Of a DNA stretch of 64,000 bases, positions 23,311 to 35,716 are shown in pieces. The position numbers were made by a program, and so were the translations under genes. The notes under the pieces were generated by a model. It was given only the letters and a program-made list of their open reading frames with translations. It made no database searches and was not told the DNA's origin. The stretch comes from Phytophthora sp. 'mugwort' (lineage: Eukaryota > Oomycota > Peronosporomycetes > Peronosporales > Peronosporaceae): contig JAUCEF010000007.1 of assembly GCA_033558025.1 (NCBI GenBank), positions 7,812,001 to 7,876,000 of the forward strand. The letters run 5' to 3'. Positions within the stretch are counted from its first letter, which is position 1. Every line of letters starts with the position of its first letter.

Positions 23311-24800
23311 GTGACACGAGGGTGTCCATGGTTGCGTTTTGTGTGTGTGGTTTGCTTTTGTTCTTGATTTTGAGCGTCGGTATAGTTCTTCGATTCGTGG
23401 GATCAATGAATCGGAAAAAAAAATACGGACGCAAAATAAAACAAAGCAGAGTTTGTTTCCCACATTCGAATTTCACGGAATTGTTTTGGCAGGGGGCTGG
23501 GCTGTTTGAGTCGTGAAATCCAGACATCTGATCGAGCTGTTGGTCAAGGCAGTGAGAAGCCTGAACACAGAGGATAGCGTGGTGCCGACGCTGCCGAGTC
23601 TGTCTCCGATCAGCAGTAATCCAACTTTCTAGCATGCTAATTATTTCTCCATGAAGTTATTTGTATGTCACATGCAGTGTCGGCGAGGAGCCAGTCATTA
23701 ATAGACGCTATAGTTCGAAGTATCAAAAGTTTAGCAATGTTACGGCAGGCCTTGTAACGGCAATTCGAGTGGCTGGTTTAATGTTTCCATGAAGTAAGAT
23801 AACGAAAGTGGGATATAAGTGAGATCTTCCTTCTTCACTACGAAGTCTGGACTATGCATGGGCTTAGATATAGCTTCTAGTGTGCAGAATTTGGTCATTG
23901 TGTATTGGCGCTGTGCAATTGAATACGCAAAAATAATTTCTAGAAGCCCTTGCATCTTTCGAGCCAGCAAGAGAGAGTCAACGGCAACTTGTCGCCGATG
24001 GCAAAATGAGCAAAATAAATGAAGGCGCCATGTAGCTGACAGGCTTTCGCATCTTTTAACAGTTTTGAAACGGTCTCATCCAAAGTCCAGTGTTGCTGAC
24101 GATACGGACGTTTGTCAACGACAGAAAAGTCAAATCGGGCGTCGGTATATTTTAGTGTATCGCACTCAATGGCAATGACGACGATGGGCATACAAATGGG
24201 ACGGTAGCACCCCATGTTCGTGATAGCCCCTGCGCTTACGTGCGCACGTAAGGAACACGATATAAGTATTTGGTACCAGCTGTATTTTGGTTTTGTTGGC
24301 AATGCCGGAGACAGAGTGAATATGTTAATGGAATTTCGACATGCGGCCATGTTGTTGACCAGCGGAATGGTTTGTTGATACCGTTGGCGTAAGGTGAGTT
24401 CCCGTGGAACACTATAGAACTATTTCATATTGATCATGTTTTTTTGTTTCGGGCAAACCGGACACAGAGCGTCTGTGTTAATGTAACTTCTACGTGCTAC
24501 CATGTCCTTTGTCAGCAGATTATTTTCTTCGTTGGTGCCGTTGGCTTGAGATACGGTCTTGGGACGACGTAGCTGACTTCTAAAGAAGCAACAGCTCATA
24601 GGTGAGATGCTGAGCTCAGATGCGGTGACATTGTGACGCCGGTTCGCGGAGAAGCTAAAGGTGCGATTGAAGTGAGATGGCTAAATACGCGATCGAAGTG
24701 GGATATTCGAAAGTTGGACAGAGGTGAGATTGACCGTGCTTGTTGCGATTGATGGGCGATGATAAATGATGCAATATGTATGCGCATTTCCGTTTCTTTT
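23311..24800. other. Region without a recognised gene
   Basis: Minus-strand frames at 23740-23970 and 23940-24350 overlap in different frames and read like one broken protein (QLHGAFIYFAHFAIGDKLPL, then EDLTYIPLSLSYFMETLNQPLELPL). I cannot assign a family. The rest is AT-rich with no feature seen. Confidence 0.4.
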
Positions 24801-26649
24801 TTTTTCGAAGATGCCAACGAAGCGGAGAAGGCAGCAGGAATCTGATGATCCTGTAAAAATAGTCCAATGCAGAGAGTTCTCCACGAAGAGCGGGCAAGGA
24901 ACCGCCCAACAGGCTTACTTCCCGCGTCATCCGTGACTGGCGACAGCGAGAGGCGGCAAGCTAGCTCCGCGTACAGATCATTCTTCGAAAGTCCTGCCGT
25001 TCGAACTTGGTATGCGGGGCAATCGAAGCTGTTACCAACCTGGAAACAACGTCGACACAAGCAGACACGGGGTCGGCACCTACGCCTTCCTCCAGAAGTC
25101 CCAGCAACCTTGTTGAAACAGGTAATCCGTACGATCCGGCTGCTACTGCTTGTGAGCTGGCGCCTCTTTCTGCAACCGTCGCAGCTGTATCAGAAGTAGC
25201 ACCCGTCGAGAGCGGGGCAATGTCTGAGCATGTATACAACTATAAAGAACTGCTCGCTATGAACACCGACATTGCGTTTGTCATTCCAGGCTCTGAACAC
25301 TTAAAGGAAATCAAGTCAGATGCAGTGAAGGCGATGTTACTCGCGACGGAGGATCCGCAAGCGTGCTGTGTTTCTGAACTGGATTGTTTACAGAACGATA
25401 TCGTTGTGAAGGAGCTGAAGGACGCGTTTTCCGGGTAATTATTATACGACTATGATAATTGTCGGTTGCACGATGCGATACTAAATTCATTGATGCCAAT
25501 CCAATTGTTCAGAGTCTGCGAGCGTGACTATCAGACACGATTAACATCCCCTCGTTTGTTAGAGCGCAATACAGTTATTTTTCGAGATTCTGGGTCACGA
25601 CGCATTATCTTGTACGCAAATAGGTATTCATGCCAGAAATAGCGCTCCGTGGGGATTCATATGCAAGTCTTGCAATAACTACATTACCGAGAACAAATCA
25701 CCGACGATGCTTATCAACGCGATCGCGAATGGAAATTACGTCGTCCATCTCCCCACCCGATTTAAGGCTACGACAAGAACAGATGAACAGGCGGTTGCTC
25801 TCGTTCTGCCGTGCGTCTCACTCTCGGTGGTAACTACTGGGGCTTGCCGAACGATAAAATAGCACCATCACATCGTCCGAAACACGGAAGGTCCAGTCAT
25901 AGAAATGCTGCCTCGGGATTTGAGCTGTCTAGTTCTGGTTACCAGGGTTGGACATATGACAAATGATCAAGTGATTGCGTGTAAGACGCGTTACCGCCTT
26001 AACCTTCTACTCTTCCGGAAGGTACTTAGCTTTCTCTATCTTCACAGTCGGGAATATAAACGTCAGCGGGCAACGGACAGGATAGTAGCGACACAGCCAA
26101 TTAGTAGCGACGGTACTAGTGTAGGATTAACTATGCCTCGGTACCAGACCAATCGCGGCAGCTCCACGCAGGTAGGGGTGATATTAAAACTCGCTTGCGG
26201 CAGGACGACTCCCCAGCAACATTCACCGCACATCTACGCTAAAATGCCGAGTGTAATCGTGGATAACACTTTGCCGGCAGGCGACGATGAATGCAACCTC
26301 AGCCGTTGTGGAAGATACTCGAGACGAGAGCACATATTCGACGTTGGTTCTACATCCCCGAAGGTGTCGATCCTGCAGTTGAAATAACTTGGATTGGTGG
26401 AAGTAGTGTGCTGATGTCATCCCCTCAACATGATTTTATCGACATTGTTGTCCGGAAATCGAACGAATATGTGCCATCATCGAAATGGGCGGTGTGCGTA
26501 AGGATGTTTTCCTACACTTTTCCAGGCGGTTGTGGAGGCCCTTCCGAAACCCGCGTCAAAAACACATGTCAGTTCGGCATTGAACATTGCGGTGCTTGCG
26601 GGTACATGGGCATCGATTTGATGTTCACTACGCCTTTAGGCTGCTAGCT

Positions 26650-28450
26650 ATTGATTATCTCGCATTTGAAAATGCACACGGACGCTTTGTATCAGAATGA
26701 ATGTTAAGCGGCAAGCCTTAGCAGCGGCAGAAGTAAAACGCAATACTGTTGTCGAAGCCATTAAGTACTTCACAGATTTGCCTGATTGCCGCTCGAAAGG
26801 AATAAAGCAACTCCCTCCGACTGAAGAGGTACAACACGTCATCGAACTGCTAAAGGACTTCGAGTTCCAGAATCGGCATACTACGGGTCTAACATTGGAC
26901 GGACGCGAGCGCGTCATGATCTCTTCGGCGTGTTGAAGCGGTTTGGACCACTTCAAGTTTTGTTTTTACGATCTTACCTGACTCCGCTGGAACATGTAGC
27001 ATTGCTATCAAGTCGGGAGAAATTTCTAAGAGGGCAATTGATGAAGCAAACATCCTGCCGATGCCTAATCGGGCTGACCGAAAGATAATTGTGGCTTTGT
27101 TTCCTATGTAATGCGCTCGAATTATTGCGCGTAATGAACACGTGATAAGTGTATTCCTTGGCTGGGACATCGAACTCAATTCCCCGAAACGAGGAGGTGG
27201 GATCTTCGGAGTTGTACGAGCGTTTGGGGGATTCTGCTGAAACTCAAGTTGCTGGTGATCTCCATGCTCACTTCGCGGTATCGTTGCATGGGTTCCCCGC
27301 TACCTCGCGGGATTAGCTTGTGCTCTTGCTGCTGATCCGAACTCTCGTGAGCGCGTGATTGGCTTAGCCGATTCGATTTGAGACAAAAAAAAAAAAAACC
27401 ACCTCGTCTGCAAACTGAAAAGAAATGCGTTCGATGCCAGACTGAAAAAATGCTTAGTCCTGTAGTTCCTGGTGTTGACGCGTTTCGGCGTCCGTTTCCT
27501 GTCGCTTCTCCACCAATAACAGCAGTCTGTTCCACGTGCGCGGAAACGTTCAAGGACAAAGACGTCATCGACGCGTCTTTAACAAAGCTAGCTGCCGGTC
27601 AGTATGATATCATGGATTCCCAATGGAAAGACTTTGGGAAGTATCGGTCGCCGCAAGGTAGATATAGCAGTTTGGTGGCAACGTCACTGGTCGTACGAGA
27701 CGTTCAGGATCATCATTGGAACCATTGATCCAGGTTGAAGGCATGATAGCTATCGTTATGCCCTCTTTCTAAATATCTGACGTTTTTGCAATTCTATATC
27801 TACGCAGAAAACTGTGCGAACTCCAAGAGGAAGCATTTGCAGGTTTTTAAAACCAGAAACGGTTCACATGGGGCCAACTACAATTGAAAATGGCGAATAT
27901 CTCCGACGTCATCGACCTATTGGGTGCGAGTACATCAATGCATATAATGCTGTGGTCATGGCCAAAATGAAATGCAATCATGACGCCCAAATGGTTCTAA
28001 GCAGTAGCTCGAAGGATACAGCAACATACGTGGTGAAGTAATGTTTCAAAATCCAAAATCCGGTTGAAAACCAAGTTGCGCTGTCGTTGGCAGCATTTAC
28101 AAAGGCAGCGGCAAAGACAAATGCTTTTCCTACGGATACGTCGTCTTTGGAAAGAGGATATAAAAAATGCTTGGATCGATGCTGTATACAGTTACAAATG
28201 CCAAGAAATTGCGGCAACAATGGCTGCATTGTACATACTTAATGAGACGCGTTTTGGTTTTCGCATGAATTCGTTCGTTTGGATTTGTGGATTTTGCTGC
28301 AGAAGCGCAGCAATTCTGTCGAGATCCGTGTTTCACGGCGAGATTTTGAGTGATCGCCGCAAGCTGACATTCCATCTGATAACGCCCTCGAGAGGTATTG
28401 GAAACGCAAACCTGAGTTGGAGCGTGTAGCGTTCATCGATATTTGTGAGC
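26650..28450 (+). pseudogene. Helitron Rep (HUH endonuclease) remnant
   Basis: Recognisable Helitron Rep blocks are spread over several frames. They include FTILPDSAGTCSIAIKSG near 26960, the HUH metal-binding motif GDLHAHFAV near 27255, a CxxC segment near 27440, RPIGCEYINAYNAVVMAKMK and KCNHDAQMVLSS near 27920-28010, the tyrosine motif YVVK followed by a stop near 28028, and SLERGYKKCLDRCCIQLQ in the block after it. Rep nicks and rejoins single-stranded DNA in rolling-circle transposition. The protein cannot be made, because the frame changes several times. The second tyrosine position of the YxxKY motif reads TAA. Confidence 0.75.
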
Positions 28451-29019
28451 GATTTGATTACGTCCGAGATAAATCTTCGACGCTTTGACGTCACGACAAT
28501 CACTGCGCCCGATTGTTCAATGCAAAGGTTGGTCGATGATGCTGCATCCACCGTGCAAAGTGTGGCTAATCTAGAAAGGTCAATCTTGCAGCAGGACAAT
28601 CCTATCAATTTCTATCTGAGGGTGTATGCGTTATCTTGGGGTTTAGCATGGAGTTGTACCATTCTCGCATAGTACCCTCGGCTCCTGCATCCGACGGAGA
28701 GGAATGCCTAGGTACACACAATTTTATAGAGCAGTTTTGTCAAGCTCCGACACGGTTGGAACGGTTGCGAGAGTAGTTGGACCGGTACCGTTTCAATCAC
28801 CAAATGAAACACCTCGTTGGACGCCAACAACCCTGCCTAAAACTCCTAGAAATTGCTATAGTTGCTCAAGCATTTCAGCTTAGCGTTTGGCAGCATGTTT
28901 CGTTCGAAGTTGCCGCTGGCCATATACTTTACGCTTACTCATAGGACATAGTAGACGCGCTGTCGGAGCCAATATTTCCTGCACAGTGTAGACATTCACC
29001 CTACAATATCAAAGTCCGG

Positions 29020-30450
29020 TTACTGGGATACTTGGGAGGTGCGGGGGGGGGGGACCGGGAAATCAACCGTTGTGGAAGCATTGCTTGCGTTTGCAACCAA
29101 ATGGGGTCACGCTGGCAGCGTTGGGACCTTAGCTTTCACTAGCTTAGCAGCTGTCAAGACCAAAGGACGAACGATGCACAGTGCCCGAAATTGAAACTGA
29201 ACGGGGCGGAGCCAAATGCTGCACTAACTGTTGAGATGAAATCTCGGTTCAGTCGCGTTGCATTGCCATAATAGACGAAAATTCGATCACGGCTCAAGGG
29301 CTTTTAGGAGGAGCTGATGCAGTTTCACGTTCAATGTCGTTGACCCCCGAGAAAATTTATAGGTGGAAGACATGTTCTACATGATTGGGGATCTCTTACA
29401 GCTACCCCCAATTGGTGGACCACTATGTACGTTTCTACTACATAATTATGAAGCTGGGAGGTGCGTATCTACTGCTCATATCGTCGTTTCATGTAACTTT
29501 GTGAATTGGTTTACAACGCCCTCCGCCGCATGCAAATCGGCAACGTCAAGCTGGCTATTCACTGTATGCAGCTATCAACTTTGTCATATTTCTTACTAAA
29601 ATATTCGAGCCAGATTTGACCCTGATTACACTAGAATTCTTGATAATCTACGGTTGGGGCGTCTTTTGGATACTCAATTGGACACGCTCAATACGCGCGT
29701 TAGAACATCCGACGATTCTACGGGATCTGACATTGACCAGCGAGGAGCACACTATCGTCCTGTTGTTATTTGCACCAACAAGCTTCGATGTGCGATAAAT
29801 AACGATTTGGTCTTCCGCATTGCATACGCGCGAAACTACAATTTACGAAGCATGCCGCAACCTTCGACACGGTCGAAATTGATGTTGATCACCTGTCAAA
29901 CGTAAACGACAACCTCACGGACAGGATCCCGATGAAACTTCTATGTTATTTTGGGATGCCTGTGATGGTGACTCACAAACATCCCGACTTACTCGATGCC
30001 GACGTAATTGCGAACGGGGTCATTGGAACGGTAGTAGGCATGCACTCGCCTCCAAATACCATCCCCGAAATTGTTACGAAGTGGCTGCTGTTGAAATCCA
30101 CAAACTGTTGCAGTTGCCGGCGCTGTTGCTCATACGACTACTTGGCCCCCAAACGTTATTGTCGAAGGGCTCCCGGAGGGCGTGCGGGCTTTCCCCATTA
30201 CGCGGAAGTGTCAGACGTGGAAATATTCCAAATCTGTCGCAATCACAGTGACCGTGACACAGTTTGCCCTCGTACCTGCGTTTGTGTGCACTACGGAAAA
30301 GCTCCAAGGTCAAACTTGTCACGATAGTATCGTTGTTACTCCTCTTGATCGACGTTTTGGGATACCTTGTCAGACGCTCTACGTAGCGTTATCTCGAGCT
30401 GTTTGCCTCGCGGGCCTCACACTGATGGAACCAATTACGTGACAAAATCT
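29020..30450 (+). pseudogene. Helitron PIF1-type helicase remnant
   Basis: Walker A reads GGTGKSTVVEALLAF at about 29050, next to an 11-G run. FTSLAAVKTKGRTMHS follows, then a motif III-like IGDLLQLPPIGGP near 29385. The C-terminal SF1B signature (KLQGQTCHDSIVVTPLDRRFG, then TLYVALSRA and LAGLTLMEP) lies at 30298-30435. Pieces lie in different frames and several stops intervene. The order and spacing match the helicase half of a Helitron transposase, so this belongs with the Rep remnant upstream rather than being a host PIF1 gene. Confidence 0.78.
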
Positions 30451-30580
30451 CGAACAGTTTAAACCAACTGAAGCAGTCGCCAGCGAGATGCAACGTCTGA
30501 TTGGTATGGTTGTTGCATTACCAGCCTACGCTTCCAGGGACGAGATACTCGCATTTAATGAGTGGAAATCTACGCAGCAT

Positions 30581-31165
30581 ATTTAACTAGCGAATATAAA
30601 TAATTTTAGTGCATTTAAGGACGTGTTGTAGTTATCTAAACTCGTTGGGATGAAATCTACTACTGCAACATTTTACTATTTATGGATCACGCCACAAGAA
30701 AGCCACTCTGCCGAGGCCAGTACTTGCATGATAATTAGGCCTACCGCCCTTTACAGATACGCGTCAGCCCGACCTCATCAGGTATCAGACCGGTTTGGCC
30801 ATTGCGGCTACTACATGTATTACCAGATCTTGCATGATTGCTACGTGGGGTACTTGGGCAAAACTGGCATAATAAGCTGTAAGCACACTCTTAAAGCAGG
30901 TATCGATTCGACAAACCAAGCACACCGCCCCTTACCATTTTGAACGCTTCTTATGTGGCAACCACAAGCCGGCAAATTATCCAACCATTCCCCTGTCACA
31001 ACAGAGATCGCCCATGTATGCAGCACAGGTGTTAATTGAGCTAAGTCAGTTCGTGGAAGTTTTGTACGTCACCAAAGTAAGGAAGCAATAAAACGTATTT
31101 TTACTTCCGTAAAAACAGAACCTTTCACTTCAACGGTATCGGATTTCTCTACTGCACCCTTTGAA
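30581..31165. other. Gap between Helitron and coiled-coil pseudogene
   Basis: A plus-strand frame at 30650-30943 opens with an ATG but has no recognisable family. The rest shows nothing supported. The Helitron 3' end and possibly a promoter for the next gene should lie here. Confidence 0.4.
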
Positions 31166-32700
31166 TTGCCCCTTAACCGGCGGCTTCATGGCTCCACGCT
31201 CCACCCTGGAATGAAGATCTCCTTACAAAACCCCAAGAATCGTCGAGGGACCTTCCTAGCAAGATTTCCCTCGACCCAAGTACGTTCCAGTAAGCACAAG
31301 AAGTCGAGTACGTCGTCACGCGCAAAAGCGCAACGGTACGTCGCAATTTATATTTATTTTAATTTTATCACGATCAAACAAAGTAACAATCCTTTTTTTC
31401 TAAGATGCAAGACTCAAACATCTACAGGCGTCAACGACATCCTTGCCATAAGGCACGATCCTTTTACGGTGAGGCATCAAGAAGCGATGAACCCGCTCGA
31501 AACCGCTGGTACTGATATCGAAAGCAGTGGACAACACCACCCCGCCACTACGGAGCTGCCGAAGTCGGAACTACAAGATGCATGCGCTGCGCTCAAACTA
31601 AAGCTCGCGCACGACAAACACGGCAGCCGCCAGAACGGACGGCGTTTGAAATCAGAGCCATTCAAGCTATCTGGCACACAGAAAAATCTGCTGGCAACCT
31701 CGTGTCGAGCAGCCCGGTTCGAAGATCGAGCGATGGACTACGAAAGGATATCCAACAGCGTTCACTTCAAGACATTCAAGAACAACACAACGCAGCTAGA
31801 GGCGCTTGAATCACCATTGCTAATTGAACTAAAAGCTGCTCTAATCGAACAGCGTCCATTGAAGCCGGCCAGAAAGAGAGGACGAAGGAGAGTGGAAAGA
31901 GGAGCTAGCTCGATGTCAAGTGCTGCACCAACAGGAGACAACGAATTCAAGGATCTGATTCGGCTTGTAAAGCAGTATCTTGCTACGGCACTTGCTACCT
32001 CAAACGACTTGCAGTTGGAGTCGTTGAAAGGAGAAAATACAAGCCTTAAGAAATACATGGTGTCTCCTATAACGATTCAACACGAACTGGACGTTCGACA
32101 GGCAACACAACAGGCCGTGGAGGCGAAATTGACACGGCATTCAAAACTACAAGCACACCTCCAACGAGAGTTGAATCAGGTGTTTGTCAACCTGGAAACT
32201 GACCGATTAAAGCTTAATGAAGAGAAGACGTGACTTGCAGATCAGGCTGTCGCACAACGCAACGAAGCCTTACGGCTGATTTCTCAAAACCAATTGTCGA
32301 AAGGACGACGTTACCCTCCCAAGCAACTCTCGAGGCAGGGCGCAAACTGCTCCAAAAGGAACGTTTTGCTTGGCTAAGGGAAAAGGAAGGCTAACTGGAA
32401 GATCTACATCGCACGATCCATGCTCTGGAGCTTCCGACTGAATCCAATGGTTACTCCGAAGCTATTAAAAGGTGGATAAAGGTGTCGGACACGTTGGAGA
32501 AAGAACTAATGGAGATGCAGGCAACCCTCAAGGCGAGTCGCCTTCGAGAAGTGATTCGCTCACTGCTGTAGACAGATTGCAGAAAACGCGATTGAGGTAG
32601 AATCCGATAATGCGGATTTGAGATTCACGTTACAGCGCGAGAGGATTGCCGAGAGCGGGTTACGTTATTTGCCAAGAGGGAGACCACTCGCGCTGATACT
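31166..32700 (+). pseudogene. Coiled-coil protein gene, intron retained, interrupted by stops
   Basis: An open frame of 355 codons (31166-32233) covers a Lys/Arg-rich N-terminus and a long helical, Gln/Glu/Leu-rich coiled-coil (LQLESLKGENTSLKKY; LQRELNQVFVNLETDRLKL). An AT-rich 69-nt segment at about 31337-31405 has GTACGT and TTTTTTTCTAAG ends and looks like a true intron. The coiled-coil reading continues past the stop at 32231-32233 (ADQAVAQRNEALRLISQNQ) through further stops and shifts to about 32700. It therefore seems to be a once spliced gene now broken. Family unknown; it directly precedes the Crypton remnant. Confidence 0.55.
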
Positions 32701-33159
32701 GCGGAGGTATGATCGCCGCAACCGACTACTGACAAGTCTTTAGGAAAGCAAATATTACAGTACTCGTAGTTATCCTGTGCTCTGTCATGCTGTGAAACCC
32801 GACGGATATACAGTCAAAACTTAACTTGCCCTACCGCCAAGCCTTTTTGGGTTTGCACAGCTGAGAGAACCTCGCGCAAAGATACTCGAAAGGGCCAAGC
32901 AGCCGCTACTGTTGCACTTGAGCAACATAGAACTTCAACCGTTTTATCGCAGTGGCTAAGTTGAAGAAGCTGGCATAAATTGTGCGACGACAAAACACTT
33001 ACAAATATTCATATGTAGTACGAATGCGTTGGACCGTTGTTGGAAGGCATTAAGATGATCCTAACTGTACTTTAAAAATACAGAGGAAAACGCCTTTTGA
33101 AGATTGGAGATCGCACAGGGGACGTCCTTGGCATGGTTCGTTGGACGAGGAGGTCCATA

Positions 33160-35160
33160 ATTGCTAGATAACTTCATTGCGAAGAAGTCGAAGAATGTCT
33201 ACTCGTACGGCATCAGCAAATACATTGGATGGCTTCATGGTAACAAGGCTTCTCTATTAAATCCTGCCTTACAAGCTCAACTGCGTGTGACTGATGCTTC
33301 ACTCCAGCATGCAGTGGTGCGGCAGTTTATAGTTTCACACCCTTCAACGTCTCCTATCAACATTGAATGAGCTACTTCAAAGGATTTCCAGTCATTTTTA
33401 ATGTTAATGTCTTTCGCAAGGTTAACGGCGAGCGGCCTGGAAAATCGGTGTACAGCTATATGCGCTCAAGTATATTTCATCTCTATCGCCTTTATGGAGT
33501 CACCATGCCAGTTGATTTTGCGGCAGATATTACACTTTTTTTCAAGGGGCTGAAGCGAACAGTGACCAAACATTTGAGTGAAAGTGGGCAAAGACTAAGA
33601 GAGGGCAAAGAGCCGCTTGAGTTGTCTATGTATCAGCTAATTTGCAAGGCGATGAGACAGCAATCTCGAAAAGAGTATATTTTTGCTCATACTTTTCTGG
33701 TCCTGTCGTGGAATTTGATGTGCCCGGCTGGGAACTCTGTATCTATACGGTATCAGCACTTGCAATGGCACCAAGACGCACTTGAGATTCGATTCGCTCA
33801 CATGAAAAATGAACAAGAAGGCGAGCGTCCACGGGATGCCCGACACGTGTATGCAAATTCGCTGCAGCCCGATGTATGTCCTATGCTCTCGATGGCTATA
33901 TATCTGCCCGTGTTTGGTTTCGACTCGCGCTCACTGTTGTTTCCCGGAAACAATCAGTACGATCGTTATGCAAAGATTTTGAGGAGAACACTCTTCTTAC
34001 CTGAGGTCGCTGACACTTTGTCTGGGTCTGGCCTGAATTCTACTGATTTCGGATGTCACTCTGCGCGCAAAGGCTCTGCTTCGTTTCTAGCTGTTCTACG
34101 CTGGGCCATCGTCAGCGTCAATATGTTAAGGAGCAGGTTGGAACCTCCCCGGTGTGCAAGACACATACGTTCGGTATGAGGCACCAGGAGATATGGTGGT
34201 TGGACGATTCGTAGCAGGTCTTCCTTTTGAATCGCCCATTTCGCAATCCTCCCCCGTTTTTCTGAGGCGCTGGATGGCACAGTGAAGAAAGGAGCGGAAT
34301 GTATTTCCCGGCGTCTCCACCAGCCATGCAGCCCGCAAGCGTTTTCTTATTGGCGTCTTTGGTTTATCACTCCGAGTACCTGAAGAATAATCTCCATTCA
34401 CTCCATCTGGTTTTCTCGTCCACATTATTCCGCGATCCGGATAAGCTAGCCGCACTGCGGGAACGAGTCTCGCGTTGCTGTTCTCACGAAATTCATTCGA
34501 TTCGCCCCACAGGTGTTCCGCCACACATCGGTATCCTGGTTGCTATGCAACGCCAAGCAGACCAACTTACTGAGGTGGTGACGACTCTGAAAAAATGGTC
34601 CCCACCCTAGCTGCACCAATTAATGACACACTGAATAATAGACAAATTGACAATGGGTTAGCCACCAGAAACTCAGTGAATAAAGCAATCCGAGCAACAA
34701 TAATTGAAACTGGCCTTACCGAATTTCTGCAGTCTGAGCGGTCAGGTTCGCCGTCCACGTCTGGCGACAATGATGATCTTACACACAGTCCCCAACCCAC
34801 GATCTCGTATTCACATACAATGGAGCTCTGCATCGGGTTCCGCACAACTTTGAGTTCCTCAAGGGAGCAATATCTAATGAATGGGAGCTTTGGTGGTTTG
34901 AGAACTTTGCAAAGAGATTCCCGCCCACTCGAATCCTCGAACCTGCTGATATGCCTGATAAAAACAAAAGAAAGAGGCTGTCAGACTTCGTTTTATGATG
35001 ACCCGAATTAAAAGCGAATTGATTCGGAGTGGCACCTTCACGGAGAGCTCCTCACTGACCAAGCCCGTGACATGCTGCATTCCGCAACAGAAAGTCTTCG
35101 TATCCACCATCGTACCACACGCAACTGCACGCGACGCAAAGAGCAGCTACAATGGTCAAC
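33160..35160 (+). mobile_element. Decayed Crypton (tyrosine-recombinase DNA transposon)
   Basis: Plus-strand frames reproduce a Crypton protein in order. First comes an N-terminal core-binding segment (33161-33370), then the catalytic tyrosine recombinase (33367-34240). After that are the linker FRDPDKLAALRERV and TGVPPHIGILVAMQ (34430-34560) and a GCR1_C-like DNA-binding end (KGAISNEWELWWFENFAKRF, PTRILEPADMP, about 34860-34960). Several frame changes separate the parts. Cryptons move by site-specific recombination and leave short direct repeats. I could not identify those, so the outer limits are approximate. Confidence 0.82.
33367..34260 (+). pseudogene. Crypton tyrosine recombinase domain
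   Basis: The frame from 33367 to 34179 encodes YSYMRSSIFHLYRLYGV, LELSMYQLICKAM, FLVLSWNLMCPAGNSVSIRY, ERPRDARHVYANSLQPDVCP, LFPGNNQYDRYAKIL and the HxxR motif in HSARKGSASF. A frameshift near 34120 moves the tyrosine-bearing end (GVQDTYVRYEAPGD, 34150-34200) into another frame. The usual first catalytic Arg of this family (NLMCRA) is Pro here. The recombinase is therefore inactive by two independent lesions. Confidence 0.8.
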
Positions 35161-35537
35161 AGCAGTAAATCCTTTGCGTAAGAGCGACAAGTCCTCCCGT
35201 GATAATATATATCCTAGCTGCAGATAGCATCAGCTCATTTACCTGCATGCGGCTATCCAGGATATGTGTCCGCAACATTGTGTCCTTTTGGTTTGTGTAT
35301 AGCTCGCCACGATCCTTCTAAACAGTACGCTGAGAGCCTGTTCGCCTTTTTAATGCGTGTGGTACGCAACCGGGCCCGAAATGAGTTAACTTACTACTGA
35401 GGGTCGCGCGTACCCAGGCCAAACTATGGCACGCTGTACATTACCAGGACACAACTGAAAGCAGTGATGTCCTCGTGAACGCTCTACAAGCAATCCACAT
35501 CAATACCACAATAGCACCCGTTAGTCCAACGCAAACC

Positions 35538-35716
35538 ACTCGCTGTCCACGCGTTCTGGCGCCAGCGCCGTCAAGTCGCTGGCGCCGTCTGCAACGCGCA
35601 GCACCAGCGCGGTCAAACCACTGGCCACCCATGAGCTAATGGCGGCGCGGCCACATCACTTGCGCTACCCACGCACTCTGCCGCCAGCGCAATCAAGTCG
35701 CTGGCGCCGTCTGCAA
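35538..35716. repeat. GC-rich direct repeat, two degenerate copies about 120 bp apart
   Basis: Copy 1 lies at about 35538-35595 and copy 2 at about 35655-35716. Both end in TCAAGTCGCTGGCGCCGTCT followed by GCAA, preceded by CCAGCGC and a related CGCTGTCCACGC/GCGCTACCCACGC start. A partial third copy (AGCGCGGTCAAACCACTGG) lies between them at about 35606. Confidence 0.65.

Larger units (their letters stand above)
24800..30580 (+). mobile_element. Decayed Helitron-like rolling-circle transposon
   Basis: A plus-strand array of broken frames carries, in order: an N-terminal region with a Lys/Arg-rich start near 24811; a block near 25730-26060 that resembles the uncharacterised N-terminal domain often found ahead of Helitron replication proteins (EMLPRDLSCLVLVTRVG, RYRLNLLLFRKVLSFLY); a Rep/HUH region; and a PIF1-type helicase. 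That domain order is diagnostic of autonomous Helitrons. Many stops and frameshifts show it is not functional. The outer ends could not be fixed: I saw no convincing terminal hairpin with CTRR, so the limits are only those of recognisable coding sequence. Confidence 0.8.
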
